From contig CAVORH010000050.1 of NCBI GenBank assembly GCA_963698565.1, positions 20,146 to 84,145 on the forward strand: 64,000 bases of DNA, written 5' to 3'. Made by a program: the position numbers and the translations under genes. The stretch is from Sva-07 sp963698565. GTDB lineage: Bacteria; Actinomycetota; Acidimicrobiia; Acidimicrobiales; Ilumatobacteraceae. Below the pieces are notes generated by a model. That model saw nothing but the letters and a program-made list of their open reading frames with translations, was not told the DNA's origin and did no database searches. Each line of letters starts with the position of its first letter. Position 1 is the stretch's first letter. This document shows positions 33,218 to 41,003 of the stretch, one piece after another.

Positions 33218-34996
33218 ATGGCCACGCAGACCGCCCCGGGCGGATCTCGTTGGCGTGCACTCGGCGCGCTGCTGCGGCCCGACGCCGGTCGTTGGGCCGG
33301 CCTCGGCGCGCTCGTCGCCATCGGCTCGGCGCTCACGATCGCGGGTCCGCTGGTGGTGCGCCAGATCGTCGACACCACCGCCGACGGCACGACGGCGAGC
33401 GAGGTCACCCGGCTGGCGCTGCTGTTCCTGGCGATCGCCGTGCTGGCCCAGTTGCTGTCGGTGATCGTCGCCTGGCTCGCGACCGTCGCGGCGTGGCGGA
33501 CCACGAACGACCTCCGGCTCACGATGACCCGGCACGTGCTCGGCCTCGACCACGAGTTCCACCGCACCCACACCCCCGGCGAGCTGATCCAGCGCGTCGA
33601 CGGCGACATCACGTCGGTGTCGGAGTTCCTCGGCCAGGTGGTCACCAAGGCCGCCGGCGCGGCGATGCTCGTCGCGGGCATGGTGATCGTGCTCTCGGTG
33701 ATCGACTGGCGCCTCGGGCTGGGCATGGCGGTGTACGTCGGGGCGGCACTCGCGGTGATCGTCAGCACGCGTCACCGGGCGATCTCGGAGTCGTCCGACG
33801 AGATGGGTGCCCTCGGCCGGTTGTACGGCGGCATCGAGGAGCGGCTCACCGCAGCCGAGGATCTGCGGGCGAACGGAGCGGCCGATCACGTCGCTTGGCG
33901 CTTCGTCGAGGACAGCGAGGAAGCACTCGTGAGCGCGGTCCGGCGCGAGCGGGCCTTCCTCGTGATGTGGTGGTTCGTGCAGGGAGCGGTGGCCGCTGGA
34001 TGGGTGTTCGCCCTCGTCGTCGGTGCGGTGCTCTACGACCGCGGCGTCATCAGCCTCGGAACCGCCTTTCTGCTCTTCCAGTTCGTCCTCCTGGTGGCTC
34101 GGCCACTCGAGGAGGTCGTGCACGAACTCGAAACCGTCCAGAAGGCCAACGGGGCGATGGTGCGCGTTGCCGACCTCCTCGCGATCCGGCCCAACGTGCT
34201 CGATGACGGCACGATCAGCCCGCCGCCGGGTCCACTCGCCGTGACCGCGAGCGGCGTGCAGTTCGACTACGGCGACGACCGTCCCGTGCTGCGCGACGTC
34301 GACGTCCACATCGCCGCTGGTCGCTCGGTCGGCATCGTCGGGCGCACAGGAAGCGGCAAGACCACGTTCTCGCGGCTCGTCCTCCGGCTGGTCGAGCCGA
34401 CGAGCGGAGTCGTCGAGCTCAACGGCGTACCGATCGCCGACATCCCGTTCAGCGAGCTGCGCCGCCGGGTCGCGCTCGTGCCCCAGGAGGTCGAGCTGTT
34501 CGCGGGAACGCTGCGCGACAACGTCACCCTCTTCGACGACGACCGTTCCGATGGCGACGTGGTCGACGCCCTCGAGCGTGTGGGACTCGGTGCGTTGGCC
34601 GCGGCGGGCATCGACCGCGAGCTCGGAGCCGGTGGAGCGGGGTTGTCGGCCGGCGAGGCCCAGCTGCTCGCGCTCGCCCGGGTGTGGTTGCGCGACCCCG
34701 ACCTCGTGGTGCTCGACGAGGCGACCGCACGCGTCGACCCCGAAACCGAGCGACAGCTCGAGGCCGCGGTCGTCGAGCTGATGCGCGGGCGCACCACCCT
34801 CGTGATCGCACACCGACTCTCGACGTTGAAGTCGGTCGACGAGATCATCGTGTTCGACCACGGCCGCATCGTCGAGCACGGCGACCGGGCCGACCTCGTC
34901 GGTGACGACGACAGCCGCTTCGCACGGCTGCTCGCGGTGTCGCTCGACGACGAACAGCTGCCGAACGCCGACATCGGAGTGGAGGTGACGCCGTGA
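33218..34996 (+). CDS. ABC exporter half-transporter, subunit 1
   Basis: A 592-aa fusion of a six-helix transmembrane domain and an ATPase. Walker A is GRTGSGKTT, the Q-loop VPQEVELF, the Walker B LVVLDEATARVD with an intact catalytic Glu, and the H-loop IAHRLST. The signature is LSAGE instead of LSGGQ. Together with the next gene, this gives the usual split of a heterodimeric exporter: the degenerate ATP site uses this subunit's unusual signature. The stop overlaps the partner's GTG start (GTGA). Confidence 0.9.
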   Translation: MATQTAPGGSRWRALGALLRPDAGRWAGLGALVAIGSALTIAGPLVVRQIVDTTADGTTASEVTRLALLFLAIAVLAQLLSVIVAWLATVAAWRTTNDLRLTMTRHVLGLDHEFHRTHTPGELIQRVDGDITSVSEFLGQVVTKAAGAAMLVAGMVIVLSVIDWRLGLGMAVYVGAALAVIVSTRHRAISESSDEMGALGRLYGGIEERLTAAEDLRANGAADHVAWRFVEDSEEALVSAVRRERAFLVMWWFVQGAVAAGWVFALVVGAVLYDRGVISLGTAFLLFQFVLLVARPLEEVVHELETVQKANGAMVRVADLLAIRPNVLDDGTISPPPGPLAVTASGVQFDYGDDRPVLRDVDVHIAAGRSVGIVGRTGSGKTTFSRLVLRLVEPTSGVVELNGVPIADIPFSELRRRVALVPQEVELFAGTLRDNVTLFDDDRSDGDVVDALERVGLGALAAAGIDRELGAGGAGLSAGEAQLLALARVWLRDPDLVVLDEATARVDPETERQLEAAVVELMRGRTTLVIAHRLSTLKSVDEIIVFDHGRIVEHGDRADLVGDDDSRFARLLAVSLDDEQLPNADIGVEVTP

Positions 34997-36766
34997 CCAT
35001 CGGACTCGACCTCGTTCCCGATCACGACGACGACCCGACCGTGCCCGGCTCCGATGCCTTCGACGTGTCCGCCGTGCCGAACGTGTGGGCGCTGGCGTGG
35101 CGGGCATCGCAGCACCGACCGCGCGAGTTCTGGTTCGGATGGGCGCTGTTCGTGGTCTTCTTCATGATGCCGGCCATCAGTGGGTACTTCCTGGGTCAGG
35201 GGTACACCGCGCTCGAGAACGGCGACACGACGGCGACGATCGGCTGGGCAGCAGCGATCGCACTGAGCGAGCTGGTTCGGATGGTCGCGATCCACCACGG
35301 CGCCCTGATCTGGACCAAGGCCTGGATCCACATGCAGACGCTGTTGCGCGCCAACATGCTCAGCGCGCAGATGGCGAGCGGCGGTCTCCACGCAGGTCAA
35401 CCGGTCGGCTCGGCCGGCTCGGCGGTGACGCACTTCCGTGACGACACCGAGGACGTCGCCAACCTCGTCGACGGCATGGTCGACATCTCCGGTGGCGTGG
35501 TGTTCACGGTGATCGCCGGGTTCGTGCTCGGCTCTGCCGATGCCAGCGCGGCCGCCGTGTTGATCATCCCGCTGTTCGGCGTGGGCATCGCGACGCGGGT
35601 GCTCGACACGCGGATCAAGGAGTACCGCGCCGCCGACCGGGCGGCGACCGAGCACGTGACCGGTCTGTTGGGCGACGTGATGGCAGCGGCCACGACCGTG
35701 AAGGTGAACGACGCATCCGAACCGATGCTGCGTCGCCTCGCCGTGCTCGTCGAACGGCGGCGCTACACCGCCGTGCGCGACCGTGTGCTCGAAGAGGGTG
35801 TGATGGCGTTCAGCCAGGGCGCCGCCGACATCGGCCTGGGTCTGGTGCTGCTGGTCAGTGCGGGTGCGATCGCGTCGGGTGCGTTCGACCTCGGCACGCT
35901 CGCGCTGTTCACCGCCTACCTCGGCTGGTTGAGCTTCCTCCCGCGGATGGTGGGACGCGTGCTCGCCCGTCGCAAGCAGGCCGGCGTGGCCTTCGACCGG
36001 ATGCGCAAGCTGGTCGCCGACCAGGCGGCGGCCAACACCGTGCGGCCCCGCCGGCTCCCGATCGATCCGGGCGATCAGCGTGTGCGGCCCGACGTCGTTC
36101 GCCCGAACCGTGTGCCCCTGGAGGAGTTCGAGGTGACGCGAACTGAGCGTCGCCTACGGCGATCGAACGGTGCTGACCGACATCGACATGACGGTGCGTC
36201 GCGGTGAGTTCGTGGTGATCACCGGGCCGGTCGGTTCCGGCAAGAGCACGCTGCTGCGCGCCCTGCTCGGGCTGGCGTGGCAGGCCGAGGTCACCGGTTC
36301 GGTTCGCTGGAACGGCCAGGAGATCGACGACCGGGGCGCGTTCCTCGTGCCCCCGAACGCGGCGTTCCTGTCGCAGGTGCCGCAGCTGATCTCCGACAGC
36401 GTCGCCGACAACGTCGGCCTGGGCCCCGTCGATCCCGACCAGCTCGCCACCGCACTGCGACTCGCAGCGATCACCGAGGACATCGAGGCGATGCCCGCGG
36501 GCGCAGACACGCTGATCGGTCCGCGTGGGCTCCGGCTCTCGGGCGGCCAGCGCCAGCGACTCGCTACGGCGAGGGCGCTCGTGCATGCCCCCGAGTTGGT
36601 CGTGCTCGACGACCTGTCGAGCGCGCTCGACGTCGAGACCGAGGTGCAGCTCTGGACGAACCTCGCCGATGCCGGGATGACGGTCATCGCCGTGTCGCAC
36701 CGTGCGGTGGCGTTCGATCGCGCCGACCAGGTGCTGCGACTCGCACACGGTCGCCTCGTCGACTGA
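34993..36766 (+). pseudogene. ABC exporter half-transporter, subunit 2, interrupted by a frameshift
   Basis: The transmembrane domain is read from GTG 34993 to ...LEEFEVTR. The ATPase domain (Walker A GPVGSGKST, signature LSGGQ, Walker B LVVLDDLSSALD) follows in another frame. Dropping one A at 36141-36142 joins them as VTRLSVAYGDRTVLTDIDM, giving 590 aa, the same size as the partner. Walker B has Asp in place of the catalytic Glu, as expected for the degenerate site of a heterodimer. The domains are well preserved, so this is a recent mutation, a sequencing error or recoding. Confidence 0.85.
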
Positions 36767-36782
36767 CGGCCGACCATCAGCG

Positions 36783-37937
36783 TCAGCGGTGCTCCAACGC
36801 GAGGTCGAGCGCCTCGGTCACCGACGGCGCACTCGCGAATTGCCGTGCGATGGCTTCGCAGCTCTGCGCGGCGTCGGCGTCGTCCAGCACCGCGACGATG
36901 GCGGCGGTGATCCGGTCGCGGTCAGCCGGGCCGAGTGGCCGTCGACCGGCTCCTCGCGTCCCTGCGCGAACGACCCGACCGAGTCGGTGGTGCTCGACGA
37001 TGTCCGCGTTGGCGAACTGATCGGCGAACGACGGCAGCACGACCACGGGGACGCCGGCGGCGATCGAGCCGAACAACGTTCCGGAGCCGCCATGGCACAC
37101 GGTCAGCGCCGCCTGCGCGAAGACGTCGCGCTGGTCGACCCAACGTTCGACACGGACATGGTTCGGAACGCTTCCCAGCGTCGCGGGTTCGAGGTGGCGT
37201 CCGATCGTGAGCAGGACGCGAGCAGAGATGCCGTCGAGGGCATCGATCAACAACCGGTAGTGGTCGAGTGCGTCGGTCATGTGAGGAAGCACGGTGCCGA
37301 GGGTTGCGTACACGAGCGGGCCGGACGCGCCATCCCACCAGTCCGGCAGAGGATCGCTCGATGGATCGTTCGCGCCGCAGCGGATGGTCCTCGGAAAGGG
37401 GGAGGGATCGAGCGTCTCGGGGAATCGGGTGAGGTACGGCGACGAACGAACCGCCGCGGTCAGCCCGGTGTGCCGATCCTCGAGGGCCGGTCCCGCGACG
37501 GTGAGCGACCCCCACTCGACCTGAGCGAGGGAGATGGCGACTTGCGCCATCGGGATGCCTGCGGTCGCGGCGAACGCTGCCGAGGCGTACTCGCACGGAT
37601 CGCGCACGACGACATCGGGCCCGAATCGGCGCCCGTGCGCGACCAGTGGGTCGTACATCGCCGCCGCAGCGAGTTCGCCGAACAGGTCGCGGTTGCCGAT
37701 CACGGAGGCGTCGCCCGGCGATGCGATCGCCAGCCGATCCCGCAACGGGGCGATGGCGTGCTCCGGCGGTTCGCCACCCTCGGCGAAGTCGAATCCATCA
37801 CGTCGGATCGTCGCTTCGAGCGCTGGAGGTCCGACGACGAGAACGTCGTCGCCGCGCTCGCGGGCGCCGGCCAGCACCGCTGCGAGCGGGATCCAGTGCC
37901 CGGCGCCTCCCAGCGAGCACGCGGCGAGCACCCTCAT
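36783..37937 (-). CDS. GT1-family glycosyltransferase (MGT-like)
   Basis: A 384-aa GT-B fold glycosyltransferase. It begins MRVLAACSLGGAGHWIPLAA, like macrolide or sterol glycosyltransferases, and the donor-binding block is VCHGGSGTLFGSIAAGVPVV followed by VLPSFADQFANADIV. It would move a sugar from a nucleotide donor to a small lipophilic acceptor. The CGNR gene is directly upstream on the same strand (4 bp away), so they form one operon; an exporter is adjacent on the other strand. Confidence 0.85.
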   Translation of the reverse strand: MRVLAACSLGGAGHWIPLAAVLAGARERGDDVLVVGPPALEATIRRDGFDFAEGGEPPEHAIAPLRDRLAIASPGDASVIGNRDLFGELAAAAMYDPLVAHGRRFGPDVVVRDPCEYASAAFAATAGIPMAQVAISLAQVEWGSLTVAGPALEDRHTGLTAAVRSSPYLTRFPETLDPSPFPRTIRCGANDPSSDPLPDWWDGASGPLVYATLGTVLPHMTDALDHYRLLIDALDGISARVLLTIGRHLEPATLGSVPNHVRVERWVDQRDVFAQAALTVCHGGSGTLFGSIAAGVPVVVLPSFADQFANADIVEHHRLGRVVRAGTRGAGRRPLGPADRDRITAAIVAVLDDADAAQSCEAIARQFASAPSVTEALDLALEHR

Positions 37938-37940
37938 CGG

Positions 37941-38504
37941 TCAGCCAGACCGCTGTCGGGCGCGGTGGTCGGCCGTGTGGGTGCGGCTGGCACACCGGGG
38001 ATCGGAGCAGAACCGGCGCGAACCGTTCCGGGTGGCGTCGTAGAAGAGGTGGTCGCAGTCGGCCGCTGCGCAGGTGCCGAAACGGTCGGTGCCGTGGTCG
38101 CAGATCTCCTGCGCGAGGGCCATCAGGATGTCGGCGACGACCTGCTCGTCGAAGCGCGCCGATGGAGGCGTCCAGTGGATGTGGAGACCCGCGCCGTCGT
38201 GATCGGTGACCGAGGGGGTGATGTGCAGGTCGGCCAACTGTCCGTTGATCCACACCACCGTGGGTTCGGGTGCGGACCCGGGGAGCGAGCGGAGGGTGTC
38301 GACCATCGCTCCGACCCGTGAGTCGACGCGGCTGATCGACGCGGCCGAGGCCGAACCCGCGCGTGTGAACCCGTGGTCGCTCAGGAGCCCCCGGACGTCA
38401 GCGCTCCCGCCGGCGTCGTGAGCGTCGGCGAGCGCGTTGACGAGATCGACCATCGCCTCGAGGGTGAGGCGGATCTCGGTGTCGTGTCCGGATGTGACGT
38501 ACAC
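37941..38504 (-). CDS. CGNR zinc-finger (ABATE-domain) regulator
   Basis: A 187-aa protein with a C-terminal CGNR-type zinc finger: CAAADCDHLFYDATRNGSRRF then CSDPRCASRTHTADHR supply the cysteine ligands and the basic stretch. The N-terminal part is the variable ABATE-like stress-binding region. These are DNA-binding regulators known mostly from actinobacteria. It diverges from the PQ-loop transporter gene across a 65-bp gap with an imperfect inverted repeat, and is co-transcribed with the glycosyltransferase. Confidence 0.85.
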   Translation of the reverse strand: MYVTSGHDTEIRLTLEAMVDLVNALADAHDAGGSADVRGLLSDHGFTRAGSASAASISRVDSRVGAMVDTLRSLPGSAPEPTVVWINGQLADLHITPSVTDHDGAGLHIHWTPPSARFDEQVVADILMALAQEICDHGTDRFGTCAAADCDHLFYDATRNGSRRFCSDPRCASRTHTADHRARQRSG

Positions 38505-38531
38505 GACACCAGGGTAACCATGCTCGAAGGT

Positions 38532-38561
38532 GTAAGGTACTAACTCGTCTTAGCTACTTAC
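38532..38561. promoter_or_regulatory. Imperfect inverted repeat, candidate CGNR-regulator operator
   Basis: GTAAGGTACTAA (38532-38543) and TTAGCTACTTAC (38550-38561) match at 9 of 12 positions when folded, around a 6-bp centre. The site lies 9 bp before the PQ-loop gene start and 28 bp from the CGNR gene start. No binding motif for CGNR regulators is known to me, so this is positional inference. Confidence 0.45.
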
Positions 38562-38569
38562 ATCGAGAA

Positions 38570-39220
38570 ATGCAGATCCCCGTGGACATCATCATCAACC
38601 TCCTGGTCGTCGTCGCCACCGTGCTCGGCTCGTGGATGGCGTTCCCGCAGGCGCGTCGCCTGGTGCGTACACGCCGGGTCGAGGGCGTCTCGGCGTCGTG
38701 GATCGGCGTCAGCCTGGCGATCAACGGATGGTGGCTGACGTATGGCCTGGTGGCCGGAGTCTGGGCGGTCGTTCCCGTGTCGATCGTCTCGTTGTTGCTC
38801 TACGGCACGATGGCGGTCGTGTATCTCGCCACCGTCGGCCGGTCGGCGATCGCGCCGATGGCGTTGGGAGCCTTCGTGCTCGGGATGGTGCCGCTGCCGT
38901 TCCTGATCGCCGGTGGCTGGGCACTGGCGGCGATCGCTGTCGGCCTCTCCTACGGGATCCAGTTGCTGCCGGCGGTCGTTGCGGCTTGCCGGACCAGCGA
39001 CCTGATCGGCGTCTCGGCGGCGACGTGGTTGATCGCCTGGGCCGAGGCGGCGTTGTGGCTGGTGTACGGAATCGCCGTCGGCGACGTCGCGCTCACGCTG
39101 GCCGGCATCGTCGGTGTGGCCATGGCGTCGATCATCCTCGCCCGCCTCGCGGTGACGGGCCACGAGCCGTTCGTGGCGATCGATCCGCGCCGCCGGCTGC
39201 TCGCCAGCCGGTCCGTGTGA
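38570..39220 (+). CDS. PQ-loop (SWEET/SemiSWEET-like) membrane transporter with two repeats
   Basis: A 216-aa membrane protein with two copies of the three-helix PQ-loop unit: FPQARRLVRTRRVEGVSASW near residue 25 and LPAVVAACRTSDLIGVSAATW near residue 133. The second copy keeps the proline but has Ala in place of Gln. Bacterial SemiSWEETs usually have only one unit and dimerise; this one is duplicated, like eukaryotic SWEETs. It may carry sugars or another small solute. It diverges from the CGNR regulator gene. Confidence 0.8.
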   Translation: MQIPVDIIINLLVVVATVLGSWMAFPQARRLVRTRRVEGVSASWIGVSLAINGWWLTYGLVAGVWAVVPVSIVSLLLYGTMAVVYLATVGRSAIAPMALGAFVLGMVPLPFLIAGGWALAAIAVGLSYGIQLLPAVVAACRTSDLIGVSAATWLIAWAEAALWLVYGIAVGDVALTLAGIVGVAMASIILARLAVTGHEPFVAIDPRRRLLASRSV

Positions 39221-39233
39221 CCGCCGCCCGCGG

Positions 39234-39261
39234 TGGACAATCGCACAATGGTCACTAGTCT
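39234..39261 (+). promoter_or_regulatory. Candidate promoter of cspA
   Basis: TGGACA (39234-39239), a 16-bp spacer and TAGTCT (39256-39261) form a housekeeping-type promoter. The mRNA would carry a roughly 45-nt leader, unlike the leaderless genes nearby, and the gene has an AAGGAG Shine-Dalgarno site (39303-39308). Confidence 0.55.
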
Positions 39262-39313
39262 GACCCTCGTAAACGCGAGTCAATGGTGGCTCCGATTTCA
39301 ACAAGGAGCCGAA

Positions 39314-39514
39314 ATGGCCACAGGTACAGTGAAGTTCTTCAACGACGAGAAGGGCTTTGGTTTCATTTCCCGCGACGACGGCGACGACGTCTTCGTCCAC
39401 TACTCGAACATCGTCGGCTCCGGCCGCCGTTCGCTGAACGACGGCGACACCGTCGAGTTCGAGATCGCTGCCGGCCGCAAGGGCCCGGAAGCGGTCGACG
39501 TCAAAGTCGTCTGA
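39314..39514 (+). CDS. cspA: Cold-shock protein
   Basis: A 66-aa single OB-fold RNA chaperone. RNA-binding motifs RNP1 (KGFGFIS) and RNP2 (VFVHYS) are intact, and the N-terminus MATGTVKFFNDEKGFGF is canonical. AAGGAG lies 5 nt upstream of the ATG. A small charged protein begins 13 nt after its stop and shares its terminator. Confidence 0.97.
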   Translation: MATGTVKFFNDEKGFGFISRDDGDDVFVHYSNIVGSGRRSLNDGDTVEFEIAAGRKGPEAVDVKVV

Positions 39515-39527
39515 GGAGGCGTTCCGA

Positions 39528-39821
39528 TTGGCTCGAAGTCCCCAGTCCTACCAGAAGCGACAACGAGAGCTCCGCAAGAAGGAGCGCAAGGCCGAGAAGC
39601 TCGCCGTACGACACGGCAAGAGTTCGGACTCCGACGAGGAGCCCACTGAGGGCCCCGACGAGGATGCGCTGCTCGAGGAGTTCCGTCAGTTGAACGAGAA
39701 GTTCGCTGCCGGCGACGTCGAGGAGGACGACTTCGAGTACCGCAAGGCGGAGATCTTCGCCCAGCTCGGCCTCGGGGAAGCCCCCGAACCGCGCGAGGAA
39801 GTCCCCGAATCGTCCGACTGA
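39528..39821 (+). CDS. Small highly charged protein downstream of cspA (SHOCT-like C-terminus)
   Basis: A 97-aa protein starting at TTG 39528, 8 nt after GGAGG. The N-terminus is lysine/arginine-rich (SYQKRQRELRKKERKAEK), the middle and C-terminal tail are acidic, and the segment LEEFRQLNEKFAAGDVEEDD then FEYRKAEI looks like a short SHOCT-type oligomerisation helix pair. It is translated from the cspA transcript. The basic N-terminus suggests nucleic-acid or ribosome contact; the function is unknown. Confidence 0.78.
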   Translation: MARSPQSYQKRQRELRKKERKAEKLAVRHGKSSDSDEEPTEGPDEDALLEEFRQLNEKFAAGDVEEDDFEYRKAEIFAQLGLGEAPEPREEVPESSD

Positions 39822-39836
39822 TTCTCATCATCTGCA

Positions 39837-39870
39837 GAACGACCCCCGGTTCGCCGGGGGTCGTTCTCGT
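39837..39870 (+). terminator. Intrinsic terminator of the cspA operon
   Basis: A 13-bp GC-rich stem (39837-39849 with 39854-39866) closed by a TTCG loop is followed by TCGTTTT. It stands between the cspA operon and the convergent methyltransferase gene. Confidence 0.88.
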
Positions 39871-39888
39871 TTTCGGGTGAGGTCGGGC

Positions 39889-40521
39889 TCAGGTGCGTGA
39901 GGCCGTCAGCCAGAATCCGGTGCCGGCGCGTGCGGTACGGCCGGACCACGCGCCGGGCAGGGCGGCGACGACATCGTCGGCCGGGAGGTGGATCGGCGTC
40001 TGGTCGCCGAGGGTGTTGACCCAGACCACGCTGCCATCGGGTCGCAGGACCCGGTCGACTTCGTCGGGGAACAGCAGCATGTTGATCATCAGCACGGCGT
40101 CGAACGATCGATCGGGGAACGGCAGCCTCGACGCATCGGCGTTCACCCGAGGCGCGAGGTCGCCGGGAGCGTGCGCCAGCATCTGCGTCGAGAGGTCCGT
40201 CGCCACGAGCGAGCCCACGATGCCGGCAAGCAGCAGGGTTCCGGCGCCGGTTCCGGATCCCAACTCCAGCCAGGCGCCGTCGATGGGAACGGCACCTCGT
40301 TCGAGCGCGTCACGCACTGGTGCCGCCTTGGTGTCGTCGACGTGGCGGGTCGACCACTCCTCGGCGAGCGAGTCGAAGACACCCGCGACCCGATCGGCGT
40401 CGTCGGGCGTCCACGGCTCCCCGAGAGCGACCGACCGAGTGAGCTTGCGCATCGGATGGTCCGGCCCGGCGAACGATTCGGGTTCCCGCGCCGACGGATG
40501 GTCGGCCAGCTCCTCGATCAT
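39889..40521 (-). CDS. Class I SAM-dependent methyltransferase
   Basis: A 210-aa Rossmann-fold methyltransferase. Motif I is WLELGSGTGAGTLLLAG, followed by LVATDLSTQML and the post-motif RLPFPDRSFDAVLMINMLLF. The start is taken at ATG 40521 (MIEELADHPSAREPE), since the open frame upstream looks non-coding. The substrate is unknown. It diverges from the arsR gene across about 100 bp. Confidence 0.8.
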   Translation of the reverse strand: MIEELADHPSAREPESFAGPDHPMRKLTRSVALGEPWTPDDADRVAGVFDSLAEEWSTRHVDDTKAAPVRDALERGAVPIDGAWLELGSGTGAGTLLLAGIVGSLVATDLSTQMLAHAPGDLAPRVNADASRLPFPDRSFDAVLMINMLLFPDEVDRVLRPDGSVVWVNTLGDQTPIHLPADDVVAALPGAWSGRTARAGTGFWLTASRT

Positions 40522-40587
40522 CGCAGCAGTGTTGCACCTGGGATCTGACCCGAATGCGATCGGCTTCCGGCGCGGAGTGTGCCGAGG

Positions 40588-40617
40588 TTGCATTCATCAC
40601 TCAATAGTTATAGAGTG
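40588..40617 (+). promoter_or_regulatory. Promoter and overlapping palindrome of the arsR-mmpL genes
   Basis: TTGCAT (40588-40593), 17 bp, TAGAGT (40611-40616) and then ATG 7 nt later make a strong leaderless promoter. Covering the spacer and -10 is an inverted repeat, CACTC...GAGTG (40598-40617, ends 5 bp perfect with a partly symmetric centre). This is the usual place for an ArsR-type repressor to block its own promoter. Confidence 0.65.
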
Positions 40618-40623
40618 CTCGTC

Positions 40624-40959
40624 ATGCCCAAGGCCCTGCCGCCAGAACTCCTCGAACACGTCGCCGAGCGATTCCGCGTGCTCGGCGACTCGACCCGGCT
40701 CAGCATCATCCGCACGCTCCTCGACGAGGGCGAGATGAACGTCGGCGAACTCGTCGACCAGCTCGGTACGAGCCAGGCCAACGTCTCGAAGCACCTGCGC
40801 ATCCTGCACGACGCCCGCATCGTCACTCGGCGTGCGGAAGGCACGGCCGCCTACTACTCGGTCACCGATCCGAGCCTGATGCCGGTCTGCGCGATCGTCT
40901 GCGATCGCCTGCGCGACCAGGCGGCCGCCGACGCCCGTACGTTCGCCGCCTCCACCTGA
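40624..40959 (+). CDS. ArsR-family winged-helix regulator
   Basis: A 111-aa ArsR-type repressor with the helix-turn-helix MNVGELVDQLGTSQANVSKH followed by LRILHDARIVTRR. The cysteine motif used for metal sensing (ELCVCD) is replaced by GEMNVGELV, so it probably does not sense arsenic-type metals through that site; Cys residues near the C-terminus (VCAIVC) could serve instead. It lies 44 nt upstream of an MMPL transporter gene in the same direction and likely controls it. Confidence 0.88.
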   Translation: MPKALPPELLEHVAERFRVLGDSTRLSIIRTLLDEGEMNVGELVDQLGTSQANVSKHLRILHDARIVTRRAEGTAAYYSVTDPSLMPVCAIVCDRLRDQAAADARTFAAST

Positions 40960-41003
40960 TCCCCGTTCACCCCACCAGCCCACCGACTCACCCTGAGGAA
41001 CCC

